A stretch of DNA of 15,620 bases from Pseudomonadota bacterium (GTDB lineage: Bacteria > Pseudomonadota > Alphaproteobacteria > Caulobacterales > Caulobacteraceae). Location: NCBI GenBank assembly GCA_023433585.1, contig JAEZCL010000112.1:1-15620 (forward strand), written 5' to 3'. This document shows positions 8,145-14,920 of this stretch, piece by piece. Positions within the stretch are counted from its first letter, which is position 1, and each line of letters starts with the position of its first letter. The notes beneath the pieces are model-generated. The model was not told where the DNA came from and made no database searches. It saw only the letters and a program-made list of their open reading frames with translations. Both the position numbers and the translations under genes were made by a program.

Positions 8145-8183
8145 AAGAGTATGAGTTTGGACGAATAAAATCAGTCGTTTGTA

Positions 8184-8235
8184 TAGGTTCTCAACCTAGA
8201 GTCTCATTGGACTGTTTTTCAGTTTCGGAGTCCAA
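8184..8235 (-). other. AT-rich spacer with two short hairpins downstream of arsC
   Basis: Two perfect short inverted repeats sit just past the arsC stop: TTGGACT (8207-8213) with AGTCCAA (8229-8235), and TAGGTT (8184-8189) with AACCTA (8193-8198, 3-base loop). Neither is followed by a clear U-tract on the arsC transcript strand, so a terminator role is only possible. The stretch also holds GAGTC at 8199-8203 and 8228-8232. Confidence 0.4.
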
Positions 8236-8240
8236 CGCGG

Positions 8241-8591
8241 TCACAGCAGCGGGTCAGCCCGCTCGATCGGCCGCGCGACCACGGCGGCCGCGTCGGTCTC
8301 GAGGATCGGGCGCTCCACCAGGATCGGGTGCTGGACCATGGCGTGCAGGATCAGATCGTCCGGCGCGTCCGGGGCGGTCAGGCCCATGTCCTGGGCCAGG
8401 GTCTCGCGGCGGCGCAGGATGTCGGCGGGCCGCGCGCCGTCCATCTTGGCCAGCAGGCCCTTCAGCTGATCCTCGGTCCAGCCGGTCTTCAGATACTCCA
8501 CCACCACAGGCCGGACGCCCCGTTCGGCCAGGGCGGCGAGCAGCTTGTTGGAGGTTCCGCAGCGCGGATTGTGGAACACGGTGACGGTCAT
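8241..8591 (-). CDS. arsC: ArsC-family (glutaredoxin-type) arsenate reductase
   Basis: The 116-residue product starts MTVTVFHNPRCGTSNKLLAA. This matches the glutaredoxin-dependent arsenate reductase fold of plasmid R773 ArsC, which reduces arsenate to arsenite in the cytoplasm. The catalytic cysteine is Cys11 in CGTS. Three arginines that bind arsenate in the family are present at the familiar positions: R60 (DILR), R94 (VERPI) and R107 (ARPIE). QHPILVERPI is the typical family block. A strong AAGGAGG lies 10 bases before the ATG. The start overlaps the stop of the M28 peptidase gene by four bases (ATGA), so translation is probably coupled. No arsR, arsB or acr3 is nearby, so a general stress or thiol-redox role, as for YfgD-like relatives, cannot be excluded. 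Confidence 0.92.
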   Translation of the reverse strand: MTVTVFHNPRCGTSNKLLAALAERGVRPVVVEYLKTGWTEDQLKGLLAKMDGARPADILRRRETLAQDMGLTAPDAPDDLILHAMVQHPILVERPILETDAAAVVARPIERADPLL

Positions 8592-10471
8592 GTCGCGTGG
8601 CCCTCCTTGGCGACGGGTTCGATGAGGCGGGCGCTCAGCGACAGGCCTGCGCCCGCGATCAGGGCGACGGCCGCGAGCACGGCCAGCACCTCCAGGCCCC
8701 GTCGCGAAACGGGCGCCAGGGGACGGGCCAGCATGGCGGTCATCAGGGCGATCAGGGTCAGGACGCCGGGCAGGTCCATGCCTACGCCCAGGAAGGTCCA
8801 GTGTCCGGCGGCAAACAGCCAGCCGCCCAGAAGCGCCGTCACGATCAAGGCGGGCCACAGCGAGACATGCCGCTCGAGCCGGGGGTCGATCAGGACGCCC
8901 AGCGCGGCGGCCGCGGCCGCGCCCAGCACCGGCCAGGCGATCAGGAAGGCGGCGGTCGGGGCCACGACCTGGACCACGGCGGCCAGGACAAGCATCAGGG
9001 CGATCAGGCCGGTCCAGGCCGAGGCCCGGCTCGCGTTCATCCAGCCGCTGTAGAGCGCACCCGCCACGGCCGCCGCCGCCAGCGCCAGGATCACCAGGCT
9101 GAAGCCCTGAAGGCTGAGAGCCAGGATCGCCGCGACGGCCAGCACCCCGGCCACGATGCGCCGCCGGCCCTGGCCCGAGCCGAACAGGATCAGGACGGCG
9201 GCCAGCAGGCTCAGCGTCACGCCCGCCTCAAGCCAGGGCAGGCGGCGCAGCATGGCGTAATAGAAGTCCGGCGAACCGGCGCGGGTCAGGGACGGGCCGG
9301 CCAGCCCGCGCATGGCCGTGGCCAGCACCACGCCCGAGATCGCCAGCCACACGCCGCCCAGCGCGCCCAGGCCCATGCCCGCGAAGGTCAGGGCGTCCGC
9401 GCCGCGGCTCCGTAGGACGGCGACGACCAGCAGCCCCGCCGCGACCGCCAGCACCAGCCAGCCGATCCAGGGCGGGTAGAGGATGAAGCCCAGGCCCAGG
9501 AAGTCGGAATAGACCACGTCGTGCGTGGCCATGGGCAGGGCGTCGGCGCGGATGAAGTGATCGGCCGCCTCCAGGGCGGTCTCGCCGATGTGCTGGACGC
9601 TGCCCCGGTCCAGGGCGGCGGGGGTGGAGGCGGGGTCGTGATACTGATGGGCGCGGCCGATGAAGGCCAGGTTCACCCCGGCGATCCCGCGTTCGCGCGC
9701 CAGGGTGTAGTCGGTGCCGTTGGGCATGTTCTCATAGACGAGAACCGCCAGGGAGTTGCTGTTCGCGCCGCTGGGGACGCGGTCCATGGCGCGGGCATAG
9801 GCGCGCACGGTCTGGGTGTTGCCGGGGCCGGTCTCGAACATGGAGGCGCGGCCGCCGCCGCCGCGCGCCTCCAGGTTCACCACCATGCCGACGCGGGCGG
9901 CCAGGGGGTGTTCGTCCAGGAACAGGCGCATGCCGTCCAGGCCCAGCTCCTCGGCGTCGGTGAACAGGACGATCAGGTCCCGTTCCGCCGGGCCGCGCGC
10001 CCGGATGGCCCGCACGGCTTCCAGGATCGCCGCCACCCCGGTGGAATCGTCGGCCGCGCCCGGTGAATCCCACACCGTGTCGTGGTGCGCGGCCAGCATG
10101 ACCGCCGGCCCGTCCCGGTCGCGGCCGGGCAGCACGCCGACCAGGTTGACGATCTCGCGGCTTTCGGCCTGGTCGTCGCCCCAGCGGGTCAGGCGCTGGA
10201 CCGACGGTTCGCTCAGGGCGCCGGTCTGAGCGGCGGGCTCCAGCCCCAGTTCGGCCATGCGCTCCAGCAGATAGGCCCTTACCCGGGCGTTCTCCTGCGA
10301 GCCGGTGGGGTGGGGCCTTTGCGCGATCTCCTCGATGTCCGCCATGGCCCGTTCGGCCGAGAAGGCCGTCTCGGGGGCGCTCGCCGGCGCCGGATCCGGT
10401 GAATGGGACGCCGCCACCGCCACCGCCAGGGCCAGGCCCAGGGCGGCGACCAGCAGCACGATGCGGTTCAT
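8588..10471 (-). CDS. M28-family metallo-aminopeptidase with multi-spanning membrane domain
   Basis: The predicted enzyme removes N-terminal residues from peptides outside the cytoplasm using two zinc ions. From the ATG at 10471 it has 627 residues. An N-terminal hydrophobic signal or anchor (MNRIVLLVAALGLALAVAVA) is followed by an M28 catalytic domain of about 300 residues. Candidate metal and catalytic residues are in order: HHD near 129-131, AADDSTG near 140, the EE pair near 174-175, NLEA near 201 and HQYHDP near 275-280. The C-terminal half contains nine or ten hydrophobic helices, a layout recalling eukaryotic ERMP1-type M28 proteins. An in-frame ATG at 10489 would add six residues but lacks a ribosome site; the ATG at 10471 follows GGGGG. 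It heads an overlapping pair with arsC, and the pair is flanked by inverted 106-bp repeats. Confidence 0.93.
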   Translation of the reverse strand: MNRIVLLVAALGLALAVAVAASHSPDPAPASAPETAFSAERAMADIEEIAQRPHPTGSQENARVRAYLLERMAELGLEPAAQTGALSEPSVQRLTRWGDDQAESREIVNLVGVLPGRDRDGPAVMLAAHHDTVWDSPGAADDSTGVAAILEAVRAIRARGPAERDLIVLFTDAEELGLDGMRLFLDEHPLAARVGMVVNLEARGGGGRASMFETGPGNTQTVRAYARAMDRVPSGANSNSLAVLVYENMPNGTDYTLARERGIAGVNLAFIGRAHQYHDPASTPAALDRGSVQHIGETALEAADHFIRADALPMATHDVVYSDFLGLGFILYPPWIGWLVLAVAAGLLVVAVLRSRGADALTFAGMGLGALGGVWLAISGVVLATAMRGLAGPSLTRAGSPDFYYAMLRRLPWLEAGVTLSLLAAVLILFGSGQGRRRIVAGVLAVAAILALSLQGFSLVILALAAAAVAGALYSGWMNASRASAWTGLIALMLVLAAVVQVVAPTAAFLIAWPVLGAAAAAALGVLIDPRLERHVSLWPALIVTALLGGWLFAAGHWTFLGVGMDLPGVLTLIALMTAMLARPLAPVSRRGLEVLAVLAAVALIAGAGLSLSARLIEPVAKEGHAT

Positions 10472-10546
10472 GAAGGCCCCCAGTGTCATGGGGCCATTAG
10501 TAGGCGCCCGAACGGCGGGCGTCGAGCGGGGTCATTTCATATCCAC

Positions 10547-10652
10547 CCGTCATCGCCGGGCCTGTCCTGGCGATCCATACGCGCCGACAGGGCCAGGCGA
10601 ACCCGGAGCGCTCCGTGATTATGGATTCCCCGGACGAGCCCGGGAATGACGG
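10547..10652 (-). repeat. 106-bp palindromic intergenic repeat, copy B (inverted relative to copy A)
   Basis: Read on the reverse strand this aligns over its full 106 bases with copy A at 8039-8144 and has the same ends, CCGTCAT and ATGACGG. Its central palindrome is CGGAGCGCTCCG where copy A has CGGAACGTTCCG: both strands of the stem changed together, so pairing is kept. Its hairpin arms are slightly imperfect. It fills most of the 201-base spacer between the M28 gene start and the CheR gene end. Confidence 0.9.
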
Positions 10653-10690
10653 ACGGGGGGATGAGGCTATGCGCTTTCAGGCCGCCTGTT

Positions 10691-11506
10691 TCAGGCCGCG
10701 CGTTTCAGGGCGGCCGGGGCCTTGACGAACAGGCCGGGGCGGCCGGGCACGGGGCGGAAGGAGTCCGGGCGTTCGGCGGCCGCCTCGTCCAGGCCCAGGA
10801 ACAGGCAGCCGTCGTCGGCCAGGGCCTGCTCCAGCACGTCCAGGGCGCGGGCGCGACGCTCGGGCGCCATGTCGCCCAGCACATAGCGGCAGAAGATCAC
10901 GTCGAAGCGCCCGCCGGCGGGGGGCTCGTCCAGCAGATTGGCGTGCTCGAAGGCGACGGCCGAGCGCAGGTGGGGTTTGGCCTCCCACATGTCTTCGCTC
11001 TGGTCGAACCAGGTCAGCAACTGACGCGCCGACAGGCCGCGCTGGACCTCGAACTGGGTGTAGATGCCCGCGCGCGCCTTCTCCAGGCCGCGCTGGGACA
11101 GGTCGGTGGCCGCGATCTCGACATTGGCGTGGGCTTCCAGCGCGGGCATGGCCAGGGAATAGGCTTCCTGACCGGACGAACAGCCGGCGGACCAGATGCG
11201 CACCCGTCCGTCCGGACGCACCCGCGCGATGGCGGGCAGCACCTCATGGGTGAAGGTGGCGAAGGGCTTGCGGTCGCGCCGGAACCAGGTTTCGGGATTC
11301 AGCACCGCTTCGATGACGGACCAGGCCAGGGCGCCGGGCGTCGCGGCGCGCACCGCGTCCAGCAGGGCGTCGACCCCGGCGTAGCCTTCGCGCCTGGCCA
11401 CCGGGGTCAGGCGGTGCGCGGCCAGTTGCGCCCGGTCGGCCGTCAGCAGGAAACCGGTCCGGCTGACCAGAAGCGCCTGAAGATGCTGAAGGTTGTCGGG
11501 GGTCAT
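10691..11506 (-). CDS. CheR-type chemotaxis protein methyltransferase
   Basis: CheR enzymes transfer a methyl group from S-adenosylmethionine to glutamates of chemoreceptors. The 271-residue product has the usual layout. There is an N-terminal helical domain, then NPETWFRRDRKPF at 70-82 (family NET.FFRD). The SAM-binding motif SAGCSSGQEAYSLAM lies at 106-120, ATDLS at 133-137, and IFCRYVLGDM at 204-213 (family CRNVLIYF). The tail ends LKRAA. It starts 6 bases after the stop of the response-regulator gene, so the two are one transcript. No chemoreceptor, CheB, CheA or CheW is in view, so its substrate may be encoded elsewhere or it may work outside chemotaxis. A short tandem repeat of CCTGAAA units spans the stop codon. 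Confidence 0.92.
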   Translation of the reverse strand: MTPDNLQHLQALLVSRTGFLLTADRAQLAAHRLTPVARREGYAGVDALLDAVRAATPGALAWSVIEAVLNPETWFRRDRKPFATFTHEVLPAIARVRPDGRVRIWSAGCSSGQEAYSLAMPALEAHANVEIAATDLSQRGLEKARAGIYTQFEVQRGLSARQLLTWFDQSEDMWEAKPHLRSAVAFEHANLLDEPPAGGRFDVIFCRYVLGDMAPERRARALDVLEQALADDGCLFLGLDEAAAERPDSFRPVPGRPGLFVKAPAALKRAA

Positions 11507-11512
11507 GCGCGG

Positions 11513-11899
11513 TCAGACCACCCCTGCCTCGGCCAGCTTGGATTCCAGGATCTCGCCGTCGAAGGGCTTCATGACATATTCGTCCGCGCCGGCGTCCAGC
11601 GCCTCGGCGATCCGCCCCGCCTCGGTCTCGATGGTGCAGAACAGCACCTTGGGCTGGTCGCCGCCGGGCTGGCCGCGCAGGCGGCGCAGGAAGGTCAGCC
11701 CGTCCATGACCGGCATGTTCCAGTCCAGCAGGATCACCTCGGGCGTGGCGGTGGCGCAGAAGGCCAGGGCCTCGGCGCCGTCGGCGGCCTCGTCCACTTC
11801 GAATCCCAGGCTCTCGACGATGCGGCGCGCCACCTTGCGGATGATGCGGCTGTCATCGACGATCAGACAGGTTCTGGCCTCGACGGACTGGGGTTGCAC
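11513..11899 (-). CDS. Single-domain response regulator (CheY-like)
   Basis: The 128-residue product is a lone receiver domain. The acidic pocket is D15-D16 (IVDDSR) and the phosphoacceptor is D59 (ILLDWNMPVMDG). The switch threonine is T89 (FCTIET), and the conserved lysine is K111 (MKPFD). There is no output domain, so it must act by binding a partner protein. The chosen start is a GTG at 11899, giving MQPQSVEARTCLIVDDSR; the frame is open much further upstream but runs into a structured repeat. The ribosome site is modest (GGAA 8 bases upstream). It precedes the CheR gene by 6 bases and follows chpT on the same strand with 306 bases between. That position makes a phosphorelay partner of ChpT plausible, but this is inference. 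Confidence 0.93.
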   Translation of the reverse strand: MQPQSVEARTCLIVDDSRIIRKVARRIVESLGFEVDEAADGAEALAFCATATPEVILLDWNMPVMDGLTFLRRLRGQPGGDQPKVLFCTIETEAGRIAEALDAGADEYVMKPFDGEILESKLAEAGVV

Positions 11900-12026
11900 G
11901 TGGGTGATTCCGGACGGTTGACGCGGCGCGGGACGTTTACGCTTTATCCATGGCTTATCGCGCGATGCGGTTAACGACTTGTTGGCGGACAACCTTAAGC
12001 GGCGTTCAGCATGACGCCCTGAACAT

Positions 12027-12195
12027 CTCCTCCCCACAAGGTGGGGAGGGGGACCGCGCCCGCCAGGGCGTGGTGGAGGGGGCGGCTCGGGGTCTGAAGA
12101 TCGAGGCGCCAATCCCTTTCCGCCCGCGCCGCCCCCTCCGTCACGGGCGCTGAACCGCGCCCGCGCCACCTCCCCATCGTTCCGATGGGGAGGAG
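12027..12195 (+). repeat. Structured intergenic repeat, copy 1 (about 169 bp)
   Basis: Both ends are hairpins: CCTCCCCAC/GTGGGGAGG on the left and CCTCCCCATCG/CGATGGGGAGG on the right. A 12-bp perfect stem lies in the middle (GGAGGGGGCGGC at 12075-12086 with its complement at 12128-12139). A related copy in the same orientation lies at 13770-13953; the middle stem and the linker GCGCCAATCCCTTTCCGCCC are identical. It fills most of the 306-base spacer 11900-12205, ending 10 bases from the chpT stop. The rest, 11900-12026, is the upstream region of the response-regulator gene and shows TTAA at 11971 and 11995 but no clear promoter. Confidence 0.9.
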
Positions 12196-12205
12196 AAAGC
12201 GAGTC

Positions 12206-12853
12206 CTACGCCGGCATTCGCGCCGTCAGCATCACCCGATCCTCGCCGACCGTGAACCCCAGCGTCCCTCCGTGATCGGTCACGGTGCGCCACAGCCAGT
12301 AGGGCTGGATCCACTGGCCGGCCAGGCCCTCGGTCAGGCGCTCGCCCGACAGGCCCGTGACCGCCTCGGGCTTGAGGCGCGCGCGCGGCGCCTCGGCCTC
12401 GCCGCGCAGGGTCAGCCAGCCGTCGTCCTCGCGGGCGGTGATGGTCGCGGTCCCGCCGCCGGGCAGGGCGCCGCCGGTCAGCTGGGTCAGGTTCAGAAGC
12501 GCGCGGGCCTGGGGCTTGGTGAACTCGCGGCCTTCGACCCGCCAGTCCAGGTCGGCGCGCGCGCCCTTGAAGACGCTGCCCGCCAGGGGCTTCAGCTCAT
12601 CGGCGGTGAAGCGCTCGGCGCTGGAGGCCGCGCCATAGGCCACGCGGGCGAAATTAATCAGGGCCACCAGTTTCTCGGAGCTGGCCTCGATCAGGCCCAT
12701 GGCCTCGTCGCGCATGTCCTGGGCCGAGGGGTCCTTCAGCAGGTCCAGGCCCGAGGCGATGGCCCCGGCCGGGCTGATGAAGTCATGGCACAGCTTGGCC
12801 GTCAGGAAGGTGGCCAGGTCAGCGCCGTCAACGGCGGGATCGTCGGTCGTCAT
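12206..12853 (-). CDS. chpT: Histidine phosphotransferase ChpT
   Basis: ChpT relays phosphate from the hybrid kinase CckA to the response regulators CtrA and CpdR in the alphaproteobacterial cell-cycle circuit. The 215-residue product has the diagnostic block LCHDFISPAGAIASGLDLL, with the phosphorylated histidine at H23, followed by DPSAQDMRDEAMGLI. The C-terminal half (from about residue 85) resembles a degenerate kinase ATP-binding fold, as in the family, ending GEDRVMLTARMPA. Length and sequence agree closely with what I recall of Caulobacter ChpT. The start ATG at 12853 has a weak GAG 5 bases upstream. It is divergent from cysQ across 93 bases, and the response-regulator and CheR genes lie downstream on the same strand. 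Its client CtrA is encoded about 1.2 kb away. Confidence 0.96.
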   Translation of the reverse strand: MTTDDPAVDGADLATFLTAKLCHDFISPAGAIASGLDLLKDPSAQDMRDEAMGLIEASSEKLVALINFARVAYGAASSAERFTADELKPLAGSVFKGARADLDWRVEGREFTKPQARALLNLTQLTGGALPGGGTATITAREDDGWLTLRGEAEAPRARLKPEAVTGLSGERLTEGLAGQWIQPYWLWRTVTDHGGTLGFTVGEDRVMLTARMPA

Positions 12854-12946
12854 CGTGTCTCACAGCCCACAGGAACGGAACCGCGACAAGCTGACCTGAT
12901 TTGCCGGTTCTTCAAACGGTCCGCATGGTCTAATGACCGCCGCCTG

Positions 12947-13750
12947 ATGACGTTCCTGCCCCCGAATCTGAAACGCGACCTGGCCACGGGCCGCTTGACC
13001 GAACAACTCGCCGAGATCGCCGAGGAGGCGTCGGCCCTGATCCTGCCCTTCTGGCGCGCCGACGCCGCCGTCACCCGCAAGGCCGACGACAGCCCGGTGA
13101 CCGAGGCCGACCAGAAAGCCGAGCTCCTGATCGTGGCGCGCCTCGCCGCGCTCTATCCCGAGGTCCAGGCGGTGGCCGAGGAAGCCTGCGCCGCGGACGG
13201 CGCGCCGGACGCCGAACGCGCCTTCTTCCTGATCGACCCGCTGGACGGCACCAAGGCGTTCGTGGCCGAGCGCGAAGCCTTCACCGTCAACATCGCCCTG
13301 GTGAAGGGCGAACAGGTCGTGGCCGGCGTGATCTCGGCGCCGGCCATGAGCCAGACCTGGCGTTCGGGCGGGACGGACGCGGCCGGCGCCGGCGCCTTCA
13401 CGCGCCGGTTCGGCGACCCGGCCTGGCGGCCCGTACGGGTGCGCGAGAAACCCGAGAAGGGATCGGCCCTGGTCAGCCATTCGCTGAAGGAGGACGAGGC
13501 CGAGCGCATCGCCGCCCGGTTCGGCTGCGGGCAATGGCAGGCGCTGGATTCCTCGGTGAAGTTCTGCCTGATCGCCGAGGGGCGCTTCGACGTCTATCCG
13601 CGCACCGGCCCCACCTGCGAATGGGACACCGGCGCCGGCCAGGCGATCCTGGAGGCTGCGGGCGGACGGGTTCTGACCCTGGACGGCCAGCCCCTGACCT
13701 ACGCCAAGCCGGGCTTCCTGAATCCGGGCTTCGTGGCCATGGGCGGGTAA
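12947..13750 (+). CDS. cysQ: 3'(2'),5'-bisphosphate nucleotidase CysQ
   Basis: CysQ hydrolyses 3'-phosphoadenosine 5'-phosphate to AMP, clearing a toxic by-product of sulfate assimilation. The 267-residue product belongs to the inositol monophosphatase fold: DDSPVTEAD at 47-55, AEE at 77-79, DPLDGTKAF at 97-105 (metal-binding signature) and WDTGAGQAIL at 226-235 (second family signature). The start is ATG 12947; the frame stays open upstream, but that part is the non-coding strand of chpT. The ribosome site is weak. The Caulobacterales enzyme is expected in the cytoplasm or at the inner membrane. It stands alone on its strand, divergent from chpT and followed by a structured repeat. A related inositol phosphatase activity cannot be excluded from motifs alone, though GTKAF favours CysQ. 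Confidence 0.92.
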   Translation: MTFLPPNLKRDLATGRLTEQLAEIAEEASALILPFWRADAAVTRKADDSPVTEADQKAELLIVARLAALYPEVQAVAEEACAADGAPDAERAFFLIDPLDGTKAFVAEREAFTVNIALVKGEQVVAGVISAPAMSQTWRSGGTDAAGAGAFTRRFGDPAWRPVRVREKPEKGSALVSHSLKEDEAERIAARFGCGQWQALDSSVKFCLIAEGRFDVYPRTGPTCEWDTGAGQAILEAAGGRVLTLDGQPLTYAKPGFLNPGFVAMGG

Positions 13751-13769
13751 GCGAGCGAAGCGACGCCTT

Positions 13770-13953
13770 TCCTCCCCATCGCGTAGCGAAGGGGAGGGGG
13801 ACCGCGCGGGCGATTCAGCCCGCGTGGTGGAGGGGGCGGCTCGGCGCCTAAGATCGAAGCGCCAATCCCTTTCCGCCCGCGCCGCCCCCTCCGCCACGGG
13901 CGCTTAAGTCGCGCCCGCGCCACCTCCCCATGCGCTTCGCTTTGGGGAGGAGA
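13770..13953 (+). repeat. Structured intergenic repeat, copy 2 (about 183 bp)
   Basis: This is a direct-orientation relative of 12027-12195. The middle stem GGAGGGGGCGGC (13829-13840) pairs with 13881-13892. It has end hairpins based on CCTCCCC/GGGGAGG and an extra hairpin GCGGGC/GCCCGC near 13806-13823 that copy 1 keeps only in reduced form. It fills most of the 311-base spacer between cysQ and ctrA (13751-14061); the remainder holds the terminator at 14008-14041. Confidence 0.9.
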
Positions 13954-14007
13954 GGACTCGGCGACGGCGCCGATCCCAACCGCCCCCGCCGCCCTCATGC
14001 CGAAAGA

Positions 14008-14041
14008 AAAAGGCCCGCCGGATCGCTCCGGCGGGCCTTTT
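14008..14041. terminator. Bidirectional intrinsic terminator downstream of ctrA
   Basis: A 15-bp perfect stem (14008-14022 with 14027-14041) closes a 4-base TCGC loop. Its outer four pairs are A-T, so each strand ends the hairpin in a run of T. It lies 20 bases past the ctrA stop and also faces transcripts coming from cysQ. It is the clearest intrinsic terminator in the window. Confidence 0.93.
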
Positions 14042-14061
14042 CGTTTCGATTATGGAGTCGA

Positions 14062-14763
14062 TCAGGCGGCGGCGGCCGCAGCGCCTTCCTGCGGGTCGCG
14101 CAGGACGTAGCCCCGGCCCCAGACGGTCTCGATGTAGTGCTTGCCGTTCGCGGCGGTGGCCAGCTTCTTGCGCAGCTTGCAGATGAAGACGTCGATGATC
14201 TTCAGCTCCGGCTCGTCCATGCCGCCATAGAGATGGTTCAGGAACATCTCCTTGGTCAGGGTCGTGCCCTTGCGCAGCGAAAGCAGCTCCAGCATCTGGT
14301 ATTCCTTGCCGGTCAGGTGGACCCGGTGGCCGTCCACCTCCACCGTCTTGGCGTCCAGGTTCACCGCGATCTCGCCGGTGGTGATGATGGCCTGGGCGTG
14401 GCCCTTTGAGCGGCGCACCACGGCGTGGACGCGGGCGATCAGCTCGTCCTTGTGGAACGGCTTGGTCAGATAGTCGTCGGCGCCGCCGCCGAAGGTCTTG
14501 ACCTTGGTTTCGATCTCCGTCGTGCCCGACAGGATCATGACCGGCGTATTGATCTTGCCCACGCGCAACTGGCGCAGAACCTCAAGCCCGTTCATGTCCG
14601 GCAGGTTCAGGTCCAGAAGAATGAGGTCGTAGTCGTAGATCTTGCCCAGATCGACGCCTTCCTCACCCAGATCGGTGGTGTAGACGTTAAAGCCTTCCGA
14701 CTTGAGCATCAGCTCGATGCTTTGGGCAGTGGCGCTGTCATCTTCGATCAGCAGGACACGCAT
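14062..14763 (-). CDS. ctrA: Cell cycle response regulator CtrA
   Basis: CtrA is the essential OmpR-type transcription factor that silences the replication origin and activates division, flagellar and methylation genes in Caulobacterales. The 233-residue product starts MRVLLIEDDSATAQSIELML. The receiver domain has the acidic pocket at 7-9, phosphoacceptor D51 (LILLDLNLP) and K101 (LTKPF). The DNA-binding winged helix occupies about 125-225 and includes LTGKEYQMLELL and YIETVWGRGYVLRDP. It ends in six alanines; Caulobacter CtrA also ends in a pair of alanines that ClpXP recognises, so regulated proteolysis is probably kept. GGAGGGG sits 6 bases before the ATG at 14763. An in-frame upstream ATG (14793) is rejected because it precedes this site. 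The upstream DNA carries GANTC sites and TTAA half-sites, and a strong terminator follows. Confidence 0.98.
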   Translation of the reverse strand: MRVLLIEDDSATAQSIELMLKSEGFNVYTTDLGEEGVDLGKIYDYDLILLDLNLPDMNGLEVLRQLRVGKINTPVMILSGTTEIETKVKTFGGGADDYLTKPFHKDELIARVHAVVRRSKGHAQAIITTGEIAVNLDAKTVEVDGHRVHLTGKEYQMLELLSLRKGTTLTKEMFLNHLYGGMDEPELKIIDVFICKLRKKLATAANGKHYIETVWGRGYVLRDPQEGAAAAAA

Positions 14764-14833
14764 TATCAGCCCCTCCAGGCGAACCTTGACCATAAGGCCG
14801 CTCGCACGGGGAGCGGGTAACCTTTCCGACCAG

Positions 14834-14863
14834 TTAAGGCCGCAAAACCTTAAGAACGGTTAA
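14834..14863 (-). promoter_or_regulatory. Candidate CtrA-binding half-sites upstream of ctrA
   Basis: Three TTAA tetramers occur at 14834-14837, 14850-14853 and 14860-14863 in this GC-rich region. The last two form TTAA-N6-TTAA, one base short of the CtrA consensus TTAA-N7-TTAA, and on the ctrA strand the second half reads TTAACC. They lie 70-100 bases upstream of the ctrA start. This fits the known autoregulation of ctrA from its P2 promoter in Caulobacter, but the spacing is not canonical. Confidence 0.55.
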
Positions 14864-14867
14864 TGGC

Positions 14868-14920
14868 GAATCGATAGGCTGATTTGTGAATCGACGTCCA
14901 GTGGGCCGAGTCAAGGATTC
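14868..14920. promoter_or_regulatory. Cluster of four GANTC methylation sites in the ctrA upstream region
   Basis: GAATC at 14868 and 14888, GAGTC at 14908 and GATTC at 14916 fall within 53 bases; a fifth, GACTC, is at 15027. GANTC is the target of the CcrM adenine methyltransferase. In Caulobacter a GANTC in the ctrA P1 promoter makes firing depend on hemimethylation after fork passage, with GcrA. A TTGACT on the ctrA strand (14909-14914) overlaps one site and could be a -35 box; no convincing -10 is seen. The whole spacer 14764-15120 has no gene. Confidence 0.7.

Noticed and set aside
8039..10652. Composite transposon around arsC and the M28 gene
   Set aside because: No transposase and no target-site duplication is visible; the repeats look like dispersed palindromic elements.
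11971..11998. Two TTAA tetramers upstream of the response-regulator gene as a CtrA box
   Set aside because: They are separated by 20 bases instead of 7, so they do not form a CtrA site.
11900..12169. Upstream extension of the response-regulator frame
   Set aside because: It translates a structured intergenic repeat; the receiver domain starts right after the GTG at 11899.
12185..12946. Upstream extension of the cysQ frame
   Set aside because: The extension is the non-coding strand of chpT; homology to CysQ begins only after the ATG at 12947.
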